Assembly: GCA_963969345.1 (NCBI GenBank)
Contig: OZ017767.1
Coordinates: 3,686,739 to 3,750,738, forward strand
Origin: Turbatrix aceti
Lineage: Eukaryota > Nematoda > Chromadorea > Rhabditida > Panagrolaimidae
Direction: 5' to 3'
DNA length: 64,000 bases
Part shown: positions 45,707 to 56,600 of the stretch, piece by piece
How positions within the stretch are numbered: position 1 is the stretch's first letter
Layout: every line of letters starts with the position of its first letter
Made by a program: the position numbers and the translations under genes
Notes under the pieces: generated by a model
Told to the model about the DNA's origin: nothing
The model's input: the letters and a program-made list of their open reading frames with translations, nothing else
Databases searched by the model: none

Positions 45707-48700
45707 TCAGTCGGCGGTTGTTGGCGTCGTCGAAAGCTTTGAGGCGTTATTTACTATTCTACCGGATGAAATAGGCTCCTAAAAAATGAAAAAAAATGAA
45801 AATAACCCTCAAAAATAGCCAAAACCCACCAAATAATCGCTGTCGTTGTTAGCATCGGACGAAGTGGACACCTTGGTGTCCTTGGACCCGTCAGACGTCC
45901 TGCTGTGCGACGAGAGCGGTCTGCCAGAGGCGTTGGTGCCAACCGTGACAAATCCGCTCGCATCGACGGTCGAGATCCTCGCGGTCGACGTCATCTGTGA
46001 GATGGAGGGGAGACCGGTGCTGCTGCTGCTCGTGGACCGGGTAACTGTAGCTGGGTCGGGGGGATGCGTGAGTGGGTAGCTGCCGGAGCTGGTGAAGGAG
46101 GCGGCGGTCGTATTGCCGTCGAAGGGCGGGTGGGTCTTGCCGAGGGATGACGTCGATTGTGACTCATCCAACAGCGATTGCAACGGCTCCACGTGATTGG
46201 GGCCCATGTGGGAGACGTGCATGAAGTTGGACGGCCCCGATATAGGCAGTGCTGCCCGTCGATCTTCCTTGGTGCCAACACGCAGGCTGTACTTCCTCTG
46301 ACTTCGGAGGAAGCCTCTCGCCTGCATGGCATCAATGACAAGGCTGTCTGGCACGCTGCAGTCCATGTAGGAAAGCTCGACGACGAATGGCACGTCCATG
46401 ACTTGGGTCAGGACGAGGGAGCATTCATCGCCCAGCGGCTTCGCAGACCTCAGGTTCAGCGTCTGCACCCACTCGCCGGTCTCGACGTTAAAGACGTCGA
46501 GTTCGTGCTCGCTGAAGACGCAGAGGTAGGGCCGTAGGAAAGAAAATCCGTGCGCCGGCCTGCAGGGGTACATGATTTCATGGGCCCGCTTTCTTCTGCC
46601 CTGGCTGTCGACGTAGATGGCGAACTTTGAAAACACGAGCAGGTACTCGTCCGACTTTGGCACTCCCGGCACGTTGATCACCATGTGCGTCTCGTAGGCT
46701 GCTGCTGATAGGAACTGCAGCGACTTGTCTTCGAGGTTGACGAGACTCGTCTGCGTGATCTTTGCCAGGTCCCAGAGCTTGCAGGTGCCGGGCAGCCCGA
46801 CGTAAAGCATGCCAAATTCGAGGCGGATGGTCTTCGGCTCACCGGGCATGGCGATCTCCCTCAGCAACTCGTACCTCTTCTGCGTCCGGGTGACTTCGAA
46901 GAGGTATACAATCTTCTGCACGCCAACGGCGAAGAACGTCTTCGCCTGGTGGTTGGCGGAGTGCGAGACAGCCAGGCAGTGAGCGCCTTTCGTGTTCGCC
47001 ACCTTGAGCCATCTGTATTCCCGGCCGTCGAGGGCGATGATAGGGATGAGGCGCACGCAGTGGTTCGACGACGACGAACCCGTCAATGCGAAGAGCAGCT
47101 GCTCCGAGGCGTTGTAGATGACTTTCTCGACGCGGCGCTTGTGTTCCTTCTCGCCACCGACCGGAGAAAACGTCTGAAAGAGCCAATAAGATAAGAACGC
47201 ACCTTCCTGCTCCGCTTTGCCCGTTTAGAAAAGCCCGGTCACGAATGCTAATTCTGCATTATCGTTCACCTGTTCGCGTATATAAGTAAGTAGCGAAACT
47301 AGTCGTCCCGCAATCGCCCTCCGCTGACTACTTGCATCCGTTCTCCGTCCCTCGCGAATTTATCATGGCCGAACCCGTCGTCGCTGCCGTCAAGAAGTAC
47401 CGCGAAGAGTTTGAGAACACCTTCAACAACCTCCGTCAGAAGGCCGTTGTCCTCCAAGGCGATGCTACTTCGACCCTTCAAAAGTACCAGAGCAAGCTCC
47501 AGCAGCTTCAGCCCACTATCGATGAGTACAAGAATGAGTACCTCCAAGTCCTTCAGGACGTTGTAAGCGGCCTATAATTTTTTTGATCTTAACCCCAATC
47601 ATCTATTTTTTTCCAGAATTCACCGATAGCCGATGTCAAACAGGCCAACTACCTCATGGAGTCGCTCCTCTTTGCCACGGCCATGCAGGTAATGCGTACG
47701 GTGTTCTTCCTCATTGTCGGCACTCTGCTCAGCGGTCTCGTCGGCGTGATCTTCGACGAACTATCCGCCATCGTCCTTGCCTACATTCTGCTCCCGACCT
47801 GCGCTGTGCTTCACATCCGCACCCATGAAGACAACAGCCCGATCATCCGCGCCAAACTGCTCGCCTTTGCCGCGTTCGAAGGCGCGCTCGTCGGTTTCCT
47901 GCTCTCCGACAGCTACCTTTCAGCCTACCAGCCACCTGCTTTCCTCTTCACCGGTGTCCTTGCGGTTGCCGTGCCCTTCGCGTCTGAGAAATTTGCCACC
48001 GCTCGCGTGCCCTTTCTCGGAGCCACGGTCGGCGGCGCCCTCGGAACCCTGCTGGTCTTCGGCATCTTCACGGGCAACCTCAGCTTTGGATACCTGCTCA
48101 TGTCTCTCGGCTACGCTGCTGTCGGCTTTGTCACCGTCCAGCTGTACCTCAAGTACGTCACTGGCCAGGACAAGAAGAACAGCTTCTACGCCATTGTCCT
48201 CTACTTCGCCGGCACCCTCCTCGTCCAGGGTCTCGTCTTTTTCCTGCTCGGCGTCGACGGAGAGAGACACCGCGAGCAGCTCGAGAACCAAAAGGCAGCG
48301 GCGGCGTCCAAGAAGTAAGCGCCCCTGACCCGACTAACCACCTCCGCTTGCGTGGCAAAATAAATGATCCATTGAAGTTCCCCGGGGTTTGTTAACTTAC
48401 CGTTCTTTCGAGATCGATGCACTGCAGGCCGTTGTCGAAGCCCAGGACAAAGCGTGTCTTGTCGATGACGGCGCCGCAGATGACGCCTCGAAGCCCGGAG
48501 AGCGACTGAACGTCGGCAACCTCCTTGGCCTGGAACGCCTTTTTGTAGATCGCGATGTCGGGGTTACGGTTGTTCTGGATGGCCAGTTTTCGCAGCTCGT
48601 GTAAGGCTATGATCCATTTGCTTGCTTCCTGTAACAGATGAAAGTGTAAGGTTTGTCTTGAAAGTAACAAAACAGCATTCAAATAATGTTATCAAGTTTC

Positions 48701-51700
48701 CAGAAATAACAAAATAGGGTTCGATCCACAGTATTCCAAAAGTAATAAAAAAGTAACGAAATAGCGTTAAAAAAAAGTGTTACTTCACAAAATCCAAAAG
48801 TAACAAAATAGTGTTAAAAAGTGTTATCCCCATAAATTTCAAAAGTAATATTTTTTTACGTTATTGTGTTACTTATGACGACCACAATTTTGTGATTTTT
48901 TAGCAATAAGTGATGAGAAGCAAATGACGATCCTTCCCAAGTTACCAAGCACAATGGGTTAAAAGCCACGTAAACGTAAAAAAACCAAAGTCTTTACTCG
49001 TTATTAGAACAAAAAAAAGAGCTAAACCGTTAGTACACAAGACTCAATGGAAATGAGGGAATCCGAAGACAGACAACGAAATCACTTACTTCCTCGGTGG
49101 CAGCCATGAGTAGGGAATATTGGTGCGCGATGGAGCTGTGACCCGTGGGATCTGACTCGCGGAAGGACGCCTTGATCTGTCCGTAGACGACCTTGAAGAT
49201 CTTGGGTAGGTCCTGCTTCTTCGCATGGATAGCGTCGGCCTGGACAGCCTTGACCACTGAGAACGCCTCGTCGCGCATGTCTAGCACCTGTCTGATGTGT
49301 GGTTCCACAGAAGACAGCCTGCCGGACTTGTCAGCAGAGCAGTCGTAGAGGTAGAGCTTGAAGTCGCACACCACTACGTACGTCATCTGCCAGCCCTTCT
49401 TGATGCCCTCTGGTTTGGGGGCCCGCATGAGGCCTTCGTAGGCCGTGCCCTGCGCGGTGCGGGGGTCGATGCCGAGGGGTCGTTTCTTGTCCGGCGGCAG
49501 AGGGCATTCATCCGCGGCTTTTTCGACGCAATCCACGTGGCATACGCATTCGCACTCCTGGCAGCCCACGCCCTGGCGGTCCATGCCGATGAGGATGGAC
49601 GTGCAGTAGTCGCACTTGGTCGGCGACCGTAGATCGAGGTGCACGAACCGGTGCCCCCGCCCGGAAAATGCCGAGTTGAGGGTCTGCACATTTTTGGGGA
49701 GACTCGCACGCGTGCGCGTTCCAATGGCAAGGGTGGACGTGGTGGACGGCGTGGGGGTCGAGGAGGCGATCGGAGGCGGGGTCGCTCCCGAGACGGACGG
49801 TCTGCTGTACGACATGATGGGTATGATGTTGTTTTCGTATGGCGAGCGGGCGTAGTCCATCTCATTCGAGTACCCGTAGGGAAGGCCCTGACGGAAGGCT
49901 CCGCTGGGCGACATGCCGTTGTGCAGGGTGGCGGTTCCAGGCAGAGGGGCTCGGTAGAAGCCGGCGGGGCTGCCTGGAGGATAGGCCTGATTCTGGATCT
50001 CCTTGAGCTGTTTGTTTTCAGAAGTCAGCCGCCCGATGAGTTCCGCCTGCTGTCTGAGCTGGAGATCCTTCTTGTGCACGTCCCGCTTGAGGCCTTCGCA
50101 GGCAGCGTTCGCTCGCTGCAGGGAGCCTTCGAGGTGCTGCTTCGCCTTGATCTCGGCCTCCAGCGACTGCTGAGCGTCGAAGCGTTCGTAGATCTTCTGC
50201 TTCTGGATGCGCTTCGAGCCCCACGTCTTCTCGCCACCGGCCGCAGCGGATGTTGATGCGTTGGCGTAGGCAGCCTCGGGGGTGTAGACCCCGCCCTGCT
50301 GGCCCTGGCCCTGCCGGAGGTCGGAGACGTCGACGGTCAGCTTTGTGGCGAGTTGTTCGAGTGCACGACGATTGTCCTTCTCTTCAGAGAGAATGCTGAT
50401 GAACTCCTGGATCTCGCTGTACATCCTGGACTTGGCCAACATGTCCTGCTGGCTGAGTTTGGCCTGCAGGTCCGCGTTCTCCTCGAGCAGCGCCTTGTAG
50501 TCCTTCTCGAAAGAAGCAATTCGGTGTTCGCAGTTCTGTTGGACGGATTCGATGTGCTCTTGCTGTTGCTTGCTCCAGGCGGCCTTTTCTTCCTCGTGAT
50601 CGATTTTGAGGGCCTGTAGCGCGACTTGGGTCTCTTCGAGGGCGCGCGTGAGGTCGTCGTTTTGTCTCTGCAAGAAAAATAACATTAAAAATGGCCTCAA
50701 AAAAATTCAACTAACCCTCAGATCATTGCGCTTGCGTTCTTCACTGGCCATGGACTCGCCAAGCTGAACATTCACCTTGTTGAGTTCATCCTTGAGCTTC
50801 GTCACCTCCGAGCTGTCCTGTTTGCCGGTCTCGCCCTCCACAGCCTGGGCTTTGGCCTCGGCGATTGCCTTGGCCACGCGCTCAGTTTGTAGGTCGGATT
50901 CGAGATTTTCGATGCGGGCATCGAGTTCCTCCTTGGCGGTGCAAAGGGCCTTGAAAGCGACTTTGCTGGCCTCGAGCTGTTCTTCAACGGCCTTCAAAAC
51001 GGACTCCTTCTCTTCCAGTTGCTGGGAAAACTTTGTCGCGGCCTGGTGTTCTTCGGCCAGCGACCGCGCGGCTTCTTCGGCAGCGTCCAGAGCGGCATCG
51101 CGTTCTTTGACCGCGTTCGTCGCTTCGATGGACGCAACATTCAGAGCCTCGGTGAGTTCTTCGACTTTCTGTTGGAGATTCTGTTTGTCTAGGATAAAAG
51201 TCTTGTTTTTCTCCTTGAGTTCTTTGTTCTTCCGCTCGAGTTCTTCGACGTCCACCGGCTTCGGAGCTTTGCCCGACGTTTCGTCTTCCAGCTTGCTTTT
51301 GAGGATCTGAATTTCGTCTTTGAGTTGAGCGACGTAGGCTGGATCGACTTCAGCTGGTCCAACACCGAGTGCACCGGCCTTCAAAGCGGTCAAAGCGTCG
51401 TTGAGCTTCCGTTGAAGTTCTTGCTTCTCTGCTTCCAGCCGCTGAACACGGCCTTCGACAAGCGACGGATCACCGGTCGCCGGATTGGACACCGGCGCAG
51501 ATCTCAGGGCGTCGATCAGACTGCAGCAATCGGAGAGGAGACTGTCGTGCGTGTACGTGTACCCGACGAAGGGGAGGTGGTGGCCGGTGAAGTTGGCAGA
51601 CACACTCGGCGGCTTCGCGTCGGAGGGCGTCAGCTTGCTGCCGGGTTCGACGTCAAAGTTGGACGTATCCGTTGGCGACGATACCGCTGGTTTGTACGGT

Positions 51701-52935
51701 GCGGGCACTGAAAAAAAACTTTTAATCAATAATTCACAAAAAAATAGAAAGTATTTAACGTACTGTCTCGTATATTATCCCAATCGATTCCAGCGAAGAA
51801 GGGGTGAGTTTTGAAGTCCTTAATTCCATTTCTACCGAGGCGCTGTTCTCGTGGACACAGGAGCTTCTGAATTAGGTCCTTGGCTTCGTCGCTGACGTTG
51901 AATTCCTCGTCGAATTCCAAGATCTCCTGGTGCTGCATAATTTTGGCGTACGTATCCGAAAGACTCTCCGCGTAGAACGGCGTTCCTCCGTAGAGCATCT
52001 CGTAGAGACAGACGCCCAGCGACCACCAGTCGCACTCGATGCCGAGCACGACTTCGCCTCCGACGCCGTGTAGCGCTTCGGGTGAGATGTAATCGGGTGT
52101 GCCGACCGTTGTTTTGGTCACCACTTTTCCGTCTGGGCCCCGCATCAGACAGGAGCCAAAATCGCCAAGCTTCAGGTGACCGTTGGCGTCGAGGAGGAGG
52201 TTGTCCGGCTTGATGTCGCGGTGGATAAGGCCTTGCTGATGCACAGAGTCGATGGCCAGGATCATTTCAGCCGCGTAAAACTTGACAATGTTTTCGGGAA
52301 TGGCGTCGTCGAATTTTGAGAGCAAAGTCAGGAGATCGCCTCCGATGTAATAGTCCATGACTAGATACTGTAAAAAAATTTACAGGTAAGTGGAAAATTT
52401 ATAAAAAAAATGTTTTTTGACTTACCAAATTTTTATCATCTTGGAAGGCGTAATGCAAATTTGTGACCCATTGTCGGTTGCCAAAGACCATGACATCGCG
52501 TTCTTCTTTAAAAGAAGCGCGATCCGCCTTCCGGAGCATCTCCCACTTGTTGAGGATCTTCATGGCGTATATATTCTCTGTGCCGATGAGTCTGACGACG
52601 ACGACTTCGCCGAACGCGCCCTTGCCGATGAGCGAGAGGATTTCAAAGTCATCTCGCTGAAGTCGTAGGGCTTTCACCTTCGTGACGATTGGTCTGGCTG
52701 AAATCGGCACCATCAACATTTTGAACTTGAACAACGTGCAAAAATGTCAAAACTCACCAAAGTCAACGAACTCGGCGATGGTCTTCTCGCGTTTGAGACT
52801 CGATGAACAGCACTCGTCGTAGAGACAGACGAGGACATCGAGGAGGGACTCCAGCGACAGCGTGTGGCCGTCGTAGGGCACGCCGTGGACGTAGAGCTGC
52901 TCGAGCGCTCTGAGACGCTCGGCGCCATGAGACAT
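45707..52935 (-). CDS. Mrck: MRCK / Genghis Khan kinase (CDC42-binding protein kinase)
   Basis: Coding exons on the minus strand: 52935-52758, 52697-52426, 52367-51764, 51707-50716, 50667-49090, 48628-48401, 47173-45830 and 45778-45707; phases agree throughout, giving 1755 residues (human MRCK-alpha about 1730). MRCK phosphorylates myosin light chain and its phosphatase subunit downstream of Cdc42 to drive actomyosin contraction. Order: short N-terminal dimerisation region; AGC kinase (GKGAFGEV 84-91, Lys106, HRDIKPDN 199-206, DFGS 219-222, GTPDYISPE); AGC tail with [11 protein letters not shown] and [11 protein letters not shown]; ~500-residue coiled coil; C1 domain from ~1022 ([17 protein letters not shown] ... 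[12 protein letters not shown]); PH domain near 1110-1230; CNH domain over the last large exons; CRIB-like [15 protein letters not shown] near 1600; Ser-rich tail. The start follows a 3' splice site by 2 nt, and [13 protein letters not shown] matches vertebrate MRCK starts. The intron 48400-47174 contains another gene on the opposite strand. Confidence 0.95.
47279..47286 (+). promoter_or_regulatory. TATA box of the nested BI-1-like gene
   Basis: TATATAAG lies 79 nt before the start codon of the nested gene, within the MRCK intron, and would place transcription start near 47310. No splice acceptor lies between it and the ATG. Confidence 0.7.
47365..48318 (+). CDS. Bax-inhibitor-1/TMBIM6-like multi-pass membrane protein, nested in an MRCK intron
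   Basis: Exons 47365-47562 and 47617-48318 encode 299 residues. The first ~70 residues are a charged amphipathic helix region ([24 protein letters not shown]). Seven hydrophobic segments follow, e.g. [68 protein letters not shown] and [17 protein letters not shown]. The order of short loops and the AFEGALVGF segment recall the LLAGFAFLTGVGLGP region of TMBIM6, an ER protein that limits Ca2+ release and cell death. Similarity is weak and the long N-terminal helix is unusual, so another 7-TM family is possible. The C-terminus is charged and Lys-rich (AAAASKK), a possible ER-retrieval signal. It has its own TATA box and a polyadenylation signal at 48359, both inside the host intron. Codon use is strongly C-ending, which suggests high expression (inference). 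Confidence 0.85.
48359..48364 (+). terminator. Polyadenylation signal of the nested gene
   Basis: AATAAA lies 41 nt after the stop codon of the nested gene and 37 nt before the edge of the antisense MRCK exon at 48401. The whole nested transcription unit therefore can fit within one intron. Confidence 0.65.
48661..48850. repeat. Second array of the AGTAACAAAATAG palindromic repeat, in an MRCK intron
   Basis: About four units of roughly 40-50 bp have the form AAAGTAACAAAATAG-GTTAAAAA-GTGTTA, closely resembling the array at 44862-45160. It lies in the MRCK intron 49089-48629. Confidence 0.75.
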
Positions 52936-53425
52936 GCCTGAAACGAGGCGATTCATTCAATTTTTAACACCCACAAAAAATAAATCAAACGATGAAACGT
53001 GATGAAAAAACGTGTGAAATTGATTGTGCACCATCAATGCAAACAAAGGCCAAAAAAAGAGAGCAATAAAAGCACAAACGGCCAACAATAAAAAAAGAAA
53101 TTCATCAAAAACTCCACGAACAGCAAAAAGTTTAAAAAAAGTTGTAAACTGATCAATCGGGACAAGTGCACTTTAAAAAAAACCCCAGCGAGTCGTCGAA
53201 GCGGTTAAAAACAAATGACTCATAGCACAAGTGTGCATAATAAATTCGGAATGAATTTCGCATCGATAAATGTTTTTTTTTGCCAGAGGCTAAAAAACTG
53301 CCCGACACCGCAATCGATCGTGAAACGTATTTTTTGAGGGGGCAAAAGTGATTCCTTCGAAGGGAAAAAACTGTCAAAAGGATGCTTTACAGTGAAAAAG
53401 AAACAAATGCTATCGAAAAACTCAC

Positions 53426-53600
53426 TTGGAGAAAAATAAGAGGCAGGAGACTATCCCGATACCCTCGAGCAAGAAGACGACGGTTCTGAAGCCTGTTGGT
53501 CGGGATTAGGAGGGTCAATTGCGCGTCTCGTCGTCTCCGCTTGCTCGCAGGATGTTCAAGTGGTCGTCGGGCTGTCGACAAACTCGCCTGCGGCCTGTCG
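53426..53600 (-). other. Probable 5' untranslated exon of MRCK
   Basis: On the minus strand a consensus donor (TCTCCAA|GTGAGT at 53426/53425) pairs with the acceptor CGTTTCAG ending at 52938, just before the MRCK start codon. This would give a 487 bp intron within the leader. The upstream end of the exon is not defined; 53600 is a rough guess. Confidence 0.45.
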
Positions 53601-56600
53601 TGTCACGTCCGAGCTCGGATAGATAGCAGCAAAAGTAAGTTTAAAAGTAAGTAAGCGTGACGCGAGACGAACACAAGAGTGAGTTCTTTTTCTCTTTCTT
53701 CCTCGATTTGCGGCCTCTGCCGCCAGCAGCAAGACGATGGGAGAGGAGCGGGAGAAAGCGGCAGGCAGGGGCAGCAGCGACGGTGGACAGCGCGCGCCTC
53801 TTCTTCGATGGCCTTGGGCGTCGTTGTCGCGGTCACCGGCTGTTTTTTTGCTTTCCTTACTGACACTTCGCCAGGAATTTTTTATCTTCCTTCCTTCCTT
53901 CTTCTTTTTTTCGACTGAACAGCACGCAGCGGATGATTTTGCCGAAATCGATGACGACGGCGAATAATAATCAAATGATGAGAGGAGCGTCAGAACCGGT
54001 CGACAAAGATACTGGCGTGGAACCGGAGTGACCCTGCGTGTTCGCGTCTGGTGCCTCTGGCTCACGCACTCGAGATGGACCGATGCGCTCGCACAGCACC
54101 TGACGCCTGCTGTGACACACGCGATTCAATTCCCTAAAATGCATTCATTTATTTTTCGGTTGTTACGCTTTTCAATTCTGCTTTCCTTTTTTTCGCGAAA
54201 CAAAAATACAAGAAGCACGAAACTCGCACAGGTGAGCGAACAAAGCTCATCTCGGCGCGAAAAAAAATTGTGGTCAGGTCAATTTTTTTTCAAACAATGG
54301 ATTAAAAATGTATCGTAATGATGAAAAAAACGATAAAAACACATGTTCGTGATTTTTACAATGTTGCTAGGGTTAAAGACTCGGCTCGTTATAATTAATT
54401 AATTTTCAACCCAACTTCCTCAGCATTCGTCTGAAGATTTTTTTCGGTGACAGGCTGGCTGACTGCTGTGACGAGCACCTGTACAACAAATCTCGGAAGC
54501 GATTCAAAAAATAATTATTTCAAGTGCTGACAAAAATAACCACGTGTTAGCACAATTCAAAGGAAAAAAACACGGATTCTGATCGGGCATTGTAAAAAGG
54601 TTCCCATGCAATCCAAAGAAATTGAACCAATTCCAAAGCGTCCAAAATAAAGGCTTTTGTATTGCCGTGTTTCAAAAGTCGAGACGAGACATCAGTAGAA
54701 CGAACATTCTCAGGCACACAAAATTGATAGATAGCAACAAACGCGGAAAGGGTAGGAATGTGGAAAGGGTCTTTCTTGGCCGGCGGTATCCTGTGGCTAG
54801 GCCTAATCACGTGTTCCGTAACCACGCGACGACGACGACCGATGTTGGCTGTCTACCCGAGCCCCGGGAAGAGAAGCCAGCATTGGGGTATGGAAACGAA
54901 AATGGTGTATGGAGGGCCGCCGGAGAGAGCGAGAGAAAGAGTCAGTCGATCGACAGCCGAGCCAGGCCTCGCTGACTCGGCAGTGACGTTGATGAGGCAT
55001 TATGATGAATGCAGCGAGAAATTGATTCATCTCCATCTCCTTTTCTGCCCTGCTTTCCTTCGTCTTTGATAACCACGACCAAATTCGAATTCGAAGGCTT
55101 TGGGCATCGGCTGCCCTCGGCAAGGCGCCTCCCCTCCCCTGGGAGAGGCTGGGGACGTCCTACGTCCTACGTGGCCCGGCCCGGTCGTCCGAGGGTCAGT
55201 CAAAACAGCCCAACTCTCTCCGAACGTCCTCCTTCACGCGCCAATCAATTGCCATGTTGGGTATCAAAGAAAACCGCCGTGCAGGACAACAAAACAGGAC
55301 TGCTAAAAAATAAACCAGCCCTGTCATCAACCAACTCTTCGAAGCCATCTAATCCCAGCCAACGTTCGTTGTGTTCCATCTGGTTGAAAAAAAACACAAA
55401 TATGCCCGGGCGGAAGACGGCTTGTTTACGATACCGCTCGCAAGCACGTGGCAATGGCCTGTGGACTACTGCCGTTCCGACGAGTGCTGACAGACGAGAA
55501 ATAGACTCAATCCTGACAAAACCAGTAAAGGCAATCGAATCGTTCCGGAACCGCCCACGAGATATTATAGGACAAAAGTTCTGCACCTATCGGGAACATG
55601 GAGGATATTGTACGAATTCTTCGCACTTGAACAGAAAAAAAAGAAATAAATAAATATCAACGAGAGGCCTGCATGACAATACAACGGTCGGACAAAAAAT
55701 ATTTAGGGAGAAACCAGCCCTTTCTGGTGAACAAACACGATCGGACAAGTTTTGATCTCTCCAAAACAAGGCTGCTCGCCGCGCGAATCAGAGTTTTGCA
55801 GGAAGAATGCTAGCTTGAGAAATTAATCGAATTTATTCCACCACCGAAGAAGAAGACAATCAATAGCCGTCATCGTCATCGTCGTCGTCGCGCACTTTGT
55901 TCGTGCGCAGTGAGCGACCTCGTCGGTCACTGCGCTGACCACCAACAGAGGCGAACGGGTGGTGCGAGGTTGGCTCGCCCAGTCCGACAGATCAATCGAT
56001 TGCTCCGACGACCAACCGGGGCAATGGGGCTTCTAATCGCCTTGTTGCGAGCAGAAATCAGGTGACAAAGGTGATTGTTGACTTGCGCGAAAGGGTCAAA
56101 GGCTTCTACGACAGGTAAAACCTACAGGGATAATTTTCAGAAGTTTATCCTTCCGGGTGAACTTTACACCGAGTGCAATAGGCCTCCAGAGCCACCCTAA
56201 ACCCCGTAACTAATCGACTTGACCCACAAAGAGGGAAACAAGCGCACAAGCATCGCGCGAATCAACTGTCACGGCTTTATCCGCATAACAACAACCCAAT
56301 TACCACTACATGCTATCTACCTATGCACGCGAGCGATACAAATGACCATCAACAGCCGCGGCGACGGTACAAGGGGCGATTAGGGAAGACAGGACCGAAA
56401 GCCGGGCTAATCGCCCTCTAACAGACGCGCAAGACGGGAGGACAGAGATCCCGGTGCCGATGACCACTTGTGAAAAAGCTCTGCTCTTTGCGCATCGGCC
56501 CGGAGCCAACCCAACACGATGATCGCCTCCCCCGCCTAGGAGAGGGTCTGGCGAGACTGGGAACGCGCAGCGAGGTTATCGATCAATTAAATGGTCATAA

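Noticed and set aside
46178..46537. Plus-strand open frame opposite the MRCK CNH exon
   Set aside because: Shadow of the large MRCK exon, caused by strong codon bias on the other strand.
48710..48725. GGGTTCGATCC resembling a tRNA B box
   Set aside because: Part of the palindromic repeat unit; no A box or acceptor stem at the right distance.
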